Below are positions 1 to 6,314 of a stretch of DNA of 9,117 bases, in pieces; positions within the stretch are counted from its first letter, which is position 1, and each line of letters starts with the position of its first letter. The notes under the pieces are model-generated. The model saw nothing but the letters and a program-made list of their open reading frames with translations, did no database searches and was not told the DNA's origin. The stretch spans positions 1 to 9,117 of the forward strand of contig PCWJ01000045.1 in assembly GCA_002787295.1 (NCBI GenBank). The letters run 5' to 3'. Both the position numbers and the translations under genes were made by a program. This stretch comes from Candidatus Nealsonbacteria bacterium CG11_big_fil_rev_8_21_14_0_20_37_68. GTDB taxonomy: Bacteria; Patescibacteriota; Minisyncoccia; Minisyncoccales; GCA-002782225.

Positions 1-192
1 TTGATACCCGGCACACCGGGAGTTATGGAAGCTTCGTTAATGGTGGTATTTATTAAAATTGGCCTGCCGGTCCATATTGTTTTTTTTGCCTCTCTTTTGT
101 TCCGTATTTTCACTTATTGGTTGCCATTGCCCATCAGCGTATTTTCTTATTGGAGATTAAGAAAAAACAATATAGAACGGAATAATATTTAA
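1..192 (+). CDS. C-terminal fragment of a lysylphosphatidylglycerol synthase TM-like (UPF0104) membrane protein
   Basis: This is the last 63 codons of a gene that begins upstream of the window; the first codon (TTG) is probably internal. The fragment opens with IPGTPGVMEAS, which resembles the PGGLGVREA-type motif near the end of the flippase-like / lysylphosphatidylglycerol synthase transmembrane family (PF03706). Two hydrophobic stretches follow, about residues 12-31 and 34-50, and then a short basic tail (RLRKNN). Members of this family are multi-pass inner-membrane proteins linked to lipid or glycolipid handling, but the substrate cannot be told from this tail. It ends with TAA at 190-192. 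The next 49 bases are AT-rich and hold no gene. The family call rests on one motif plus hydrophobicity, so it is moderate. Confidence 0.6.
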   Translation: MIPGTPGVMEASLMVVFIKIGLPVHIVFFASLLFRIFTYWLPLPISVFSYWRLRKNNIERNNI

Positions 193-241
193 AAAGGTTT
201 TTTAAAAAATAGAACCAGATTCAATCTTTTAATCTTGAATT

Positions 242-1174
242 ATGACAATCAGCCAATTTAAAAAAAATAAACAACCAAAAAGAAAGGATCAATACACGGA
301 GGATATTTTTAATACGATCGGCCACACTCCGTTAATTAAAATTGGAAAAATTTTAGCAAAATTAGAGACAACTAATCCGACCGGGAGCGTAAAAGATAGA
401 ATGGCCTGGTATATGATTAGGAAGGCAGAAGAAAGAGGTGAATTAAAACCGGGTGATACGATAATTGAGGTTACCTCCGGCAATACCGGGATATCGTTTG
501 CAATGATTTCAACAATAAGAGGTTTTAGGTTTATTGCGGTAATGCCAGGATCAATGAGCATAGAGCGGCAAAAGATGATGAAGGCTTTTGGAGCAAAAAT
601 TATATTAACCCCGGCCAGAGAAGACATGGCCGGAGCAATTAGAAAATATGGAGCACTGGTAAAGAAAAATAGAGATGCCTGGCTGCCCAGGCAATTTGAA
701 AACCCGGACAATATCGCCGCTCACCGGGAGGGTTTGGGAAAAGAAATTATAAAACAAACAAACGGTAAAATCGATGCTTTTGTGGCCGGAGTGGGAACGG
801 GAGGAACTTTAATAGGGGTTGGTCAAGCTCTAAAAGAAATGAGTCTAAAAATAAAAGTTATTGCCGTTGAACCGGCCGAGTCGGCGGTATTATCCGGTAA
901 AAAACCGGGGTCACATCAAATTCAAGGAATAGGTGAGGGGTTTGTGCCGAAATTAGTGAAGGAGAATATGGGTTTAATTGATGAAGTTATTGCCATTAAA
1001 AGCCAAGATGCAATAGAGATGACAAGGAAATTAGCAAAAAATTATGGAGTTTTGGTGGGGACAAGTTCGGGAGCCAATGTTTTGGCATCAATGAAAATCA
1101 GCAAAAGATATAAAAACGTAGTTACGGTTTTACCAGACGGGGGAGAGAGATACCTAAGCGAAGGATTTATTTAA
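242..1174 (+). CDS. Cysteine synthase (O-acetylserine sulfhydrylase family, PLP-dependent)
   Basis: A 310-residue fold-type II PLP enzyme, full length for CysK/CysM. The family makes L-cysteine from O-acetylserine (or a related activated serine) and sulfide in the cytoplasm. Visible motifs are the PLP lysine in NPTGSVKDR (K51), the substrate loop TSGNTG (78-83), the QFENPDN segment (151-157), the phosphate-binding GVGTGGT (183-189), HQIQGIG (225-231), GTSSGAN (273-279) and a C-terminal PDGGERYLS (298-306). The first 20 residues are a basic extension before the usual DIFNTIGHTPL start. No clear Shine-Dalgarno site precedes the ATG. A 6-bp inverted repeat (ATTCAA 219-224, TTGAAT 235-240) sits directly upstream and could fold over the start region. 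The thioredoxin-FTR gene follows after 18 bases, suggesting co-transcription and a shared role in thiol metabolism. CysK, CysM and a cystathionine beta-synthase-like activity cannot be separated by eye. Confidence 0.93.
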   Translation: MTISQFKKNKQPKRKDQYTEDIFNTIGHTPLIKIGKILAKLETTNPTGSVKDRMAWYMIRKAEERGELKPGDTIIEVTSGNTGISFAMISTIRGFRFIAVMPGSMSIERQKMMKAFGAKIILTPAREDMAGAIRKYGALVKKNRDAWLPRQFENPDNIAAHREGLGKEIIKQTNGKIDAFVAGVGTGGTLIGVGQALKEMSLKIKVIAVEPAESAVLSGKKPGSHQIQGIGEGFVPKLVKENMGLIDEVIAIKSQDAIEMTRKLAKNYGVLVGTSSGANVLASMKISKRYKNVVTVLPDGGERYLSEGFI

Positions 1175-1192
1175 AAAATATCAAATCAAAAA

Positions 1193-1798
1193 ATGTCTTT
1201 TATTACTTTAACCGATGAAAATTTTGAAAAAGAAATTCAAAATGCCGATAAACCGGTGGTAGTTGATTTTTGGGCAGAATGGTGTAGTCCCTGTCTTATG
1301 CTTTTGCCAATTTTAGAAAAATTAGCTGCGGAATATGAAGATAAAATCATTTTTGCCAAAGCTAATCTTGATTTAGTACCAACTGCCAGCCAAAAATTTG
1401 GCATTGATAAAATACCGACAGTAATTCTTTTTAAAGAAGGAAAGCCAATTAGCGGATTCGTTGGAGTAAGACCTGAGCCAGAAATTCGAGAATGGTTAGA
1501 GGAAAATTTGAAAAATAACACCAAAAAAGAAATTGAAAAAATAATTAAAGAATATCAAGAATACGCCGAAAAAAATAAAATTAAGTTAAATCCAAACAAA
1601 GAAATAGTTGAAAGATTAGTGATGGGAATGTTGGAAAATGAAAAGAAATATGGAGCCAAGTATTGTCCCTGCCGAAGAATCACCGGAAACAGAGAAGAAG
1701 ATAAAGGAAAAATCTGCCCCTGCGTTTATCATAAAGAAGAAATTGAAAGAACCGGACAATGCCATTGCGGGCTATTTGTTAAAGGTTATAACAAGTGA
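1193..1798 (+). CDS. Thioredoxin fused to ferredoxin:thioredoxin reductase catalytic (beta) domain
   Basis: The protein has 201 residues and two domains. Residues 1-108 form a thioredoxin: FWAEWCSPC (26-34) gives a CSPC active site in place of the usual CGPC, and the cis-proline motif IPT lies at 74-76. A lysine/glutamate-rich linker, about 109-135, leads to the FTR catalytic domain (136-201), which has CPC (158-160), CPC (175-177) and CHC (190-192). By homology with cyanobacterial FTR, C158, C175, C177 and C190 should bind the [4Fe-4S] cluster, and C160 and C192 should form the redox disulfide. Spacings are X14 and X12, unlike the plant/cyanobacterial X16 and X8 but like archaeal-type FTR. 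FTR normally passes electrons from ferredoxin to a separate thioredoxin; here donor and acceptor are one chain. No variable alpha subunit is visible nearby. It ends with TGA, the only complete gene here that does so. Confidence 0.92.
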   Translation: MSFITLTDENFEKEIQNADKPVVVDFWAEWCSPCLMLLPILEKLAAEYEDKIIFAKANLDLVPTASQKFGIDKIPTVILFKEGKPISGFVGVRPEPEIREWLEENLKNNTKKEIEKIIKEYQEYAEKNKIKLNPNKEIVERLVMGMLENEKKYGAKYCPCRRITGNREEDKGKICPCVYHKEEIERTGQCHCGLFVKGYNK

Positions 1799-1823
1799 CG
1801 AAGCGAGGAACAAGATTTTTTGC

Positions 1824-1940
1824 CCGAGAGTTTAGGGGCCCACGAGCGAAGCGAGTGGGAGGGTGGTGGGTGGTCTATTCTCGCCTTCGGCGAGACGACC
1901 CGTCCGAATCTTTGATTTGGAATAGGGGTTGTAGTCTCGG
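1824..1940. repeat. Structured intergenic element with several inverted repeats
   Basis: The space between the thioredoxin-FTR gene and the sigma-factor gene is packed with pairing segments. CCGAGA (1824-1829) and TCTCGG (1935-1940) could close the whole unit. Inside, CCCAC (1839-1843) pairs with GTGGG (1855-1859) around tandem G-A mismatches and a GCGAAGC core (1846-1852), a heptamer known to form an unusually stable DNA mini-hairpin. TCTCGCC (1879-1885) and GGCGAGA (1889-1895) form a perfect 7-bp stem with a TTC loop. TCCGAATC (1903-1910) pairs with GATTTGGA (1914-1921) with one G-T wobble. CGAGAC (1891-1896) also matches GTCTCG (1934-1939), so the central segment has two exclusive partners. 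None of the stems is followed by a proper T-tract. It could be a REP-like mobile palindrome, a structured RNA or a 3' processing signal; no known RNA family is recognised. Confidence 0.5.
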
Positions 1941-1951
1941 ACATTAATTTG

Positions 1952-1960
1952 TGATATATT
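1952..1960 (+). promoter_or_regulatory. Extended -10 promoter for the sigma-factor gene, probably leaderless
   Basis: TGA-TATATT gives a TGN extended -10 (TG at 1952-1953, hexamer TATATT at 1955-1960). The -35 region is weak: the hexamer 17 bases upstream is TAGTCT, and TTGTAG at 1929-1934 would leave a 20-base spacer. A start site 6-8 bases past the -10 falls at about 1967, exactly the GTG codon, so the transcript would have almost no leader. This agrees with the lack of any Shine-Dalgarno sequence. Confidence 0.5.
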
Positions 1961-1966
1961 AAACCA

Positions 1967-2557
1967 GTGAAGACTTACACTGATGAACAATTGATTACTA
2001 ATTATTTGAAAGGTAACGAAGAATCGCTGGAGATTTTAATTAAACGGTATTTAAGGCCCATTTACAGTTTTGCTTTTCGATTTGTTGGAGATAGCCAAAC
2101 AGCAGAAGATATTACTCAAGAGGTATTTGTGAAGGTCTGGCGAAACCTAAAGAAACCTGCCCTGAGTTTGTCGAAGGGATTTGATCCTAAAAAAGGAAGT
2201 TTTAAGACCTGGATTTTTCATATCGCCAAAAACACCTCTTTTGATTTTCTCAAAAAGAAAAAAACTATACCGTTTTCCGAGTTTGAAAATGAAGAAGGGG
2301 GAAATAAACTTACCGAAACACTCATTGATCCAGCGCCGCTTCCCGACGGACTTTTTGAACGAGTCCATGTCGGCGAGATACTTCATACGGCGATGAGCCG
2401 GTTAGCTCCGAAATATCGTATGGTTTTATTTCTCCGTTATAATGATCACTTTACTTTTCGAGAAATTACCGAAGTTTTGGGTGAGCCGCTTAACACCATA
2501 AAAAGCCAGCATAGACGAGCCATTATAAAACTCAAAGGGTTGCTTTCTGATTCTTAA
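1967..2557 (+). CDS. ECF-like RNA polymerase sigma-70 family sigma factor with a repeat-derived insertion
   Basis: A 196-residue two-domain sigma factor. Region 2 covers about residues 6-95, with EDITQEVFVKVWRNL (48-62) and GSFKTWIFHIAKN (77-89). A linker rich in charge and proline follows at about 97-133. Region 4 spans about 137-192, with a helix-turn-helix around FREITEVLGEPLNTIKSQHRRA (164-185). There are no sigma 1.1 or sigma 3 regions, which fits the ECF group. The GTG start is chosen because an in-frame TGA lies at 1952 and the conserved region begins at residue 6. The odd feature is PALSLSKG at residues 64-71, which splits the normal NLKK-FDPKKGSFKTW continuity and is encoded by a genome repeat. 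The next gene encodes a small membrane protein of the kind that sequesters such sigma factors, and the exporter genes beyond are the likely regulon; that link is inference. Confidence 0.93.
   Translation: MKTYTDEQLITNYLKGNEESLEILIKRYLRPIYSFAFRFVGDSQTAEDITQEVFVKVWRNLKKPALSLSKGFDPKKGSFKTWIFHIAKNTSFDFLKKKKTIPFSEFENEEGGNKLTETLIDPAPLPDGLFERVHVGEILHTAMSRLAPKYRMVLFLRYNDHFTFREITEVLGEPLNTIKSQHRRAIIKLKGLLSDS
2156..2179 (+). repeat. Palindrome-repeat fragment inserted in frame in the sigma-factor gene
   Basis: These 24 bases encode residues 64-71 (PALSLSKG). The core CCCTGAGTTTGTCGAAGGG (2160-2178) matches 7558-7576 at 18 of 19 positions. The length is a multiple of three, and the flanking residues join into the normal family sequence if the eight residues are removed, so this looks like an absorbed repeat rather than native protein sequence. 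Confidence 0.8.
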
Positions 2558-2588
2558 TACAAATACATAAAAATAATTAAGTTTCATA

Positions 2589-2616
2589 AAAAGGATGCAC
2601 CAAAAGGCATCCTTTT
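2589..2616 (+). terminator. Intrinsic terminator or attenuator between sigma and anti-sigma-like genes
   Basis: AAAAGGATGC (2589-2598) and GCATCCTTTT (2607-2616) form a perfect 10-bp stem with the 8-base loop ACCAAAAG. The T-tract is only the four Ts ending the stem, followed by GTCGTATT, so termination may be partial. Placed 31 bases after the sigma stop and 22 bases before the next start, it could let the sigma gene be expressed more than the genes downstream. The near symmetry (A4 in front, T4 behind) could also let it work in both directions. Confidence 0.75.
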
Positions 2617-2638
2617 GTCGTATTAGTAAAGAGAGAGT

Positions 2639-3058
2639 ATGCGCAAGGATTACGAAGAACTTTTAACCCATATTAAACCAAAGGAACCGCCTACGGGTCT
2701 TTTTGATCGTATAATTCTTGCAATTAAACGAGAACAGGAATTACGACAAACAAAGAGACTGTTATTTAGCTTTTTATTCCTTTTGGTTGCCTCATTTATT
2801 GCGACGCCCCTTTCTTGGGCAATACTTATAAATCAAATAGAGAGTTCTGGAATTTCTTACTTTATTTCCACTGCTCTCAGTGATTTTGGTACTTTCATTG
2901 CTCTATGGCAAGATTTTAGTTTAGCTATTCTTGAATCGCTACCCATTACAGGAATGATAGTTTTTGCAATCAGTCTTGGGATGTCGGTTTTTACATTTCG
3001 GTTATTTCTTTATAGAAAGAGATTATTATTGGGCTATCTAATGCAGAGTTTCGCCTAA
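2639..3058 (+). CDS. Small membrane protein, putative anti-sigma factor
   Basis: 139 residues with no family I can name with certainty. The N-terminal 38 residues are charged and cytoplasmic in character (KPKEPPTGLFDRIILAIKRE at about 13-32), like the short helical sigma-binding segments of membrane anti-sigma factors. Strong membrane spans follow at about 41-64 and 102-124, with a weaker hydrophobic stretch at 72-92, and the tail is basic (RKRLLLGYL). There is no zinc-binding HxxxCxxC motif, so it is not a ZAS-type anti-sigma factor. A purine-rich AAAGAGAGAG lies just before the ATG and may act as a weak ribosome binding site. Its place directly after an ECF-like sigma gene is the main argument for the role; this is inference from context and topology. 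It could instead be a small membrane component of the exporter. Confidence 0.55.
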   Translation: MRKDYEELLTHIKPKEPPTGLFDRIILAIKREQELRQTKRLLFSFLFLLVASFIATPLSWAILINQIESSGISYFISTALSDFGTFIALWQDFSLAILESLPITGMIVFAISLGMSVFTFRLFLYRKRLLLGYLMQSFA

Positions 3059-3064
3059 AAATTA

Positions 3065-3079
3065 ATTAATTCAATTAAT
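3065..3079. promoter_or_regulatory. AT-only 15-base palindrome before the first DUF5666-like gene
   Basis: ATTAATT and AATTAAT flank a single C in the 27-base gap between the anti-sigma-like gene and the next ATG. It may be an operator or part of a secondary promoter, but AT-only palindromes arise easily in a genome this AT-rich, so confidence is low. Confidence 0.2.
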
Positions 3080-3085
3080 AAAATT

Positions 3086-3640
3086 ATGAATGAAAACAAA
3101 CAAAATAACCCTGACATAAAGCAAGTTTCTGATGGCACAGATAAAAAAATACATCGAGATGTGCTTAAGTGGATTATTATTGGACTCGCTGCTTTTGTAA
3201 TTCTTATTTTGATATTTGGTGTGGGTATGTTTGTGGGCGGTATGAAAGCAAAATTTTCTTATCGTTGGGCAGAAAGTTATCATAAAAACTTCGCCGGACC
3301 TCGAGGTGGGTTTTTTGGCGACTGGCGAATGCCCCTCCCTCCCCCCGGCGATTTCATTGAAGGCCACGGTACTTTCGGGGAAATTATCCAAATTAACGAT
3401 TTTGACTTTGTGATTAAGGGAAAAGGTGACTTAGAAAAGATAATCGTTATTAAAGAAAATACTATATTGGAAAAGGGCAGAACGACAATAAAAAAAGATG
3501 ATTTAAAGGTCGGCGATCAAGTTGTTGTTATTGGCTCGCCAAATGAGCAAGGTCAGATTGAGGCAAAGCTTATAAGAATTTTCAATGGAGAAGACATAAA
3601 AAATCCGCCAAGCTTTCCTCGACTTCCTTTCTTTAGATAA
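3086..3640 (+). CDS. Single-pass membrane protein with an extracytoplasmic DUF5666-like domain
   Basis: 184 residues. The first 28 are polar, then one membrane span lies at about 29-50 (IIGLAAFVILILIFGVGMFV). The segment after it, GGMKAKFSYRWAESYHKNF, is followed by a glycine/proline-rich stretch (71-92). Residues about 93-167 form a small beta-rich domain: GTFGEIIQINDFDFVIKGKG, VIKENTILEKGRTTIKKDDLKVGDQVVVIG, then GQIEAKLIRI. That layout (GxI...V...T.I......DLKVGDxVxVxG...G.I.A..I) fits DUF5666, an uncharacterised OB-like fold. It starts 27 bases after the anti-sigma-like gene and ends 2 bases before the adaptor, so co-expression with the exporter is very likely. No catalytic residues are evident; it may bind a ligand or the exporter adaptor. 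A second protein of the same design closes the locus at 7585-8019. Confidence 0.75.
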   Translation: MNENKQNNPDIKQVSDGTDKKIHRDVLKWIIIGLAAFVILILIFGVGMFVGGMKAKFSYRWAESYHKNFAGPRGGFFGDWRMPLPPPGDFIEGHGTFGEIIQINDFDFVIKGKGDLEKIIVIKENTILEKGRTTIKKDDLKVGDQVVVIGSPNEQGQIEAKLIRIFNGEDIKNPPSFPRLPFFR

Positions 3641-3642
3641 AT

Positions 3643-5598
3643 ATGATTTCCAACATATTCAAGCAAATACTTCGGCACAAATTCATAACAGGGATAATTC
3701 TGCTATTGGTTATCGCTGGCGGCTATTTCGGTTATCAGAGATTAGCCGGAGATAAAAATACGGTGCGATATGTAACGGCGGCAGTTGAAAAAGGCACGCT
3801 TATTGTTTCGGTTTCCGGTTCCGGCCAGGTTTCAGCTTCGGATCAGGTAGATATTAAATCGAAGGTAAAAGGTGAGGTTGTTGCTGTTTATGTTGAAAAT
3901 GGGGAGGAAGTTAAAACAGGAAAGCTGATTGTGGAGTTGGATGATACAGATTTCCAAAAAGCAGTAGAGGAGGCCGAAACCTCTCTTGAAACAGCCAAAC
4001 TTGAATTAAAGGAATTATTGAGCCCACCCGATGAGCTTACTCTTTCAAACTCTGAAAACGCTGTTTTACAGGCAAAAAATTCTTTAGAAAAATTAAAACT
4101 TGATCAAGCGACGGAATATCAGAAAGCTTTGGAGACTAAACAAGAAGCAGAAAATAATATTGAAATGGCCTATGAAGATGCCCTTAACACCATTACTAAT
4201 GCCTTCTGGGATTTACCAACAATTATTACCGGAACAGGAGATATTTTATACAGTTATAAAATAGTTGAAGATGAATGGGGGTTTACCAGTAAGAACAGTA
4301 ATTATCAGCAAAATGAAATTGTGTACAGTGAAGCTTTTAGTGAAGATGAGTATAGAGATAAAATAGATGCATTTCTTAATAGTGCTAAAAATGATTACAA
4401 AAGAGCCAGAGAAAATTATGACCCGAACTTTGAGAATTATAGCAATACCAGCTTTTATTCCGAGAAAGAGGTGGTTGAAGATTTACTCAATGAAACCATC
4501 GAAACAACCAAATCAATTGCTCAGGCAATTAAAAGTGAAGTCAATCTTCTCGCTTTCATTGTCGATTATTTTTCCAATCACAACCGGCGTGTTTACGGAA
4601 AAATAACCGATTATCAATCAGACTTAAAATCTTATACTTCAAAAACAAGCAGCTATCTCTCAAGCCTTTTATCTGTTCAAAGATCGCTTCGAGACAACAA
4701 GGAGGCTAAATTAAGTGCCGAACGGAGTTTAGCTGAGATGGAGAAAACTCATCCTCTTGATCTGGTAGCAGCCGAGATAAGCCCTAAAGAAAAAGAAAAA
4801 AGTTTAGCAGAGATAATCGCAGGTCCTGATGAATTAGAGATTCGAGCTAAGCAAAGCGCCATCCAACAAAAAGAAGATGCTCTACTTGCAGCAAAACAAG
4901 ACCTTGCTGATTGCTATATTTATATTCCCTTTGATGGTATTATTACTGAAGTCAAGACAAAGAAAGGTGATTCGGTTTCAGCCGGCACAGTATTGGCTAA
5001 CATTATTACTCAACAAAAAATAGCTAAAATTTCTCTTAATGAAGTTGATGCAGCTAAAGTAAAAGTTGGTCAGAAAGTAACCCTTACTTTTGATGCTCTT
5101 CCGGAGGTAAGTATTTCCGGAAAAGTTATAGAGGTTGATACAGTAGGAACTGTGGCTCAAGGGGTGGTAAGTTATGGAGTTAAAATTAATTTTGATACCG
5201 AAGCAGAAGCAGTTAAGCCCGGAATGAGCGTGACAGCAGATATTATTACCGATGCTGAACAGGACGTTTTAGTTTTACCAAATAGCGCAGTTAAATCTCA
5301 AGGGAATTCTTATTATGTTGAATTGGTAGAGGCGCCAGAAGAAATGAGACAGCAATTATTGGCCAACACTTCGGGAGTAACTCTTCCAAACCCGCCAAAG
5401 TCGCAATCTATAGAAATTGGACTTTCAAATGACCTTTCTACTGAAATCGTATCAGGCCTCAAAGAAGGCGACATTGTTGTTACTTCAACGATTAGTCCAA
5501 ATGCGGTTCAGACCACTCAAACCAAGAACACTCAAACTCAGGGATTTCAAATACCGGGAATGGGCGGCCAAGGGGTAATTCAAAGAATTTCACGTTAA
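3643..5598 (+). CDS. MacA/HlyD-type periplasmic adaptor (membrane fusion) protein with a long helical insertion
   Basis: 651 residues, far longer than the roughly 370 of E. coli MacA. A single N-terminal membrane anchor spans about 15-31. The first lipoyl half-motif is at about 65-101 (VSGSGQVSASDQVDIKSKVKGEVV, then YVENGEEVKTG), and the second at 425-458 (IYIPFDGIITEVKTKKGDSVSAG). Between them lies an expanded hairpin: a coiled coil at about 104-156, an additional helical segment rich in tyrosine and asparagine at about 157-355, and a returning coil at 356-424. Similar PPDELTL (128-134) and GPDELEI (394-400) motifs flank the hairpin. A beta-barrel (about 460-535) and a membrane-proximal domain (541-618) follow, and then a flexible Q/T/G-rich tail. 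It should couple the MacB-like ABC transporter to substrate outside the membrane. The ATPase gene begins 4 bases downstream. Confidence 0.9.
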   Translation: MISNIFKQILRHKFITGIILLLVIAGGYFGYQRLAGDKNTVRYVTAAVEKGTLIVSVSGSGQVSASDQVDIKSKVKGEVVAVYVENGEEVKTGKLIVELDDTDFQKAVEEAETSLETAKLELKELLSPPDELTLSNSENAVLQAKNSLEKLKLDQATEYQKALETKQEAENNIEMAYEDALNTITNAFWDLPTIITGTGDILYSYKIVEDEWGFTSKNSNYQQNEIVYSEAFSEDEYRDKIDAFLNSAKNDYKRARENYDPNFENYSNTSFYSEKEVVEDLLNETIETTKSIAQAIKSEVNLLAFIVDYFSNHNRRVYGKITDYQSDLKSYTSKTSSYLSSLLSVQRSLRDNKEAKLSAERSLAEMEKTHPLDLVAAEISPKEKEKSLAEIIAGPDELEIRAKQSAIQQKEDALLAAKQDLADCYIYIPFDGIITEVKTKKGDSVSAGTVLANIITQQKIAKISLNEVDAAKVKVGQKVTLTFDALPEVSISGKVIEVDTVGTVAQGVVSYGVKINFDTEAEAVKPGMSVTADIITDAEQDVLVLPNSAVKSQGNSYYVELVEAPEEMRQQLLANTSGVTLPNPPKSQSIEIGLSNDLSTEIVSGLKEGDIVVTSTISPNAVQTTQTKNTQTQGFQIPGMGGQGVIQRISR

Positions 5599-5602
5599 TT
5601 GC

Positions 5603-6313
5603 ATGATAGAGATTAAGAACATTACCAAAGTTTATAAATCAGGCGATGTTGAAACCAAGGTGCTTAAAGGCATTTCTTTTTCTATTAATGATGGCGAATT
5701 TGTGGCAATTATTGGACCTTCCGGTTCGGGTAAATCAACCCTTATGCACATTTTGGGTTGTTTAGATACTCCAAGTAGCGGCCAATATTTTTTTGAAGGA
5801 CAAGACGTTTCCCAACTTTCTGATGATGAATTGGCCGATATTCGGAAAAAGAAAATTGGTTTTGTCTTTCAATCTTTTAATCTTTTACCAAGAACAACGG
5901 TTCTACGAAATGTGGTATTACCTTTAGCTTATGCCAATATCCCTAAGGGTGAGCGAGAAGAAATTGCTAAGAAATCTTTATTAAGCGTAGGTTTAGATGA
6001 AACTCGTTTTCATCACCTTTCTAATCAGCTTTCAGGAGGCGAAATGCAGAGAGTGGCTATTGCCAGAGCGCTTGTAAATAATCCTTCTCTTATTTTGGCC
6101 GATGAACCAACCGGCAATCTTGACAGCAAAACCGGTGAAGTTGTTCTTGAAACTTTTAAAAATTTAAACAAGCAGGGTCGAACAGTTATTCTGATTACCC
6201 ACGAAAAATATATTGCTGAGCACGCCAAGCGAACAATTTTCCTCAAAGATGGAGAGATTATCGAGGACGTAATCAATCATCGTTCTAAAACGGTTCAGCA
6301 AATTAAAGAATAA
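5603..6313 (+). CDS. ABC transporter ATP-binding protein of the MacB/LolD family
   Basis: 236 residues, a complete stand-alone ATPase. It shows Walker [10 protein letters not shown] (38-46), the Q-loop glutamine Q90 in [10 protein letters not shown], the signature LSGGE (143-147), Walker B LILADEP (163-169) with catalytic E168, the D-loop NLD and the H-loop histidine H200. [18 protein letters not shown] after the Q-loop is typical of the LolD/MacB/FtsE class that powers mechanotransmission by FtsX-type permeases, not channel transport. In E. coli MacB this domain is fused to the permease; here it is a separate chain, as in LolD and in many Gram-positive systems. The gene sits 4 bases after the adaptor and 1 base before the permease, which implies translational coupling. 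No convincing Shine-Dalgarno sequence precedes it. Confidence 0.95.
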   Translation: MIEIKNITKVYKSGDVETKVLKGISFSINDGEFVAIIGPSGSGKSTLMHILGCLDTPSSGQYFFEGQDVSQLSDDELADIRKKKIGFVFQSFNLLPRTTVLRNVVLPLAYANIPKGEREEIAKKSLLSVGLDETRFHHLSNQLSGGEMQRVAIARALVNNPSLILADEPTGNLDSKTGEVVLETFKNLNKQGRTVILITHEKYIAEHAKRTIFLKDGEIIEDVINHRSKTVQQIKE

Positions 6314-6314
6314 A

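Noticed and set aside
193..241. AAAAAGG-TTTTTT run after the first gene as a terminator.
   Set aside because: The pairing is A-T only with a two-base loop, too weak to call.
289..711. Long open frame on the minus strand opposite the cysteine synthase gene.
   Set aside because: It mirrors a fully motif-supported coding frame, has a hydrophobic composition typical of antisense translation, and resembles no family I know.
1638..1835. A + strand frame overlapping the FTR domain and extending into the intergenic element.
   Set aside because: It is an out-of-frame reading of the cysteine motif region with no recognisable domain of its own.
1796..1966. After the TGA of the thioredoxin-FTR gene, the same frame runs on to the sigma-factor GTG interrupted only by TGA codons (1796, 1913, 1952), hinting at UGA recoding or a giant fusion.
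   Set aside because: No other gene in the window has an internal TGA, conserved glycines are all GGN, the FTR domain is complete at the first TGA, and the intervening peptide comes from the inverted-repeat element. Coincidence is more likely.
1799..1966. CRISPR array or tRNA gene in the structured intergenic region.
   Set aside because: There are no regularly spaced direct repeats and no cloverleaf or TTCGANTC-type T-arm; the pairings are simple nested hairpins.
2540..2569. Possible promoter (TTGCTT ... TACATA) at the end of the sigma gene that could drive the anti-sigma-like gene.
   Set aside because: Both hexamers match the consensus poorly and the hairpin at 2589-2616 would lie directly in its transcript.
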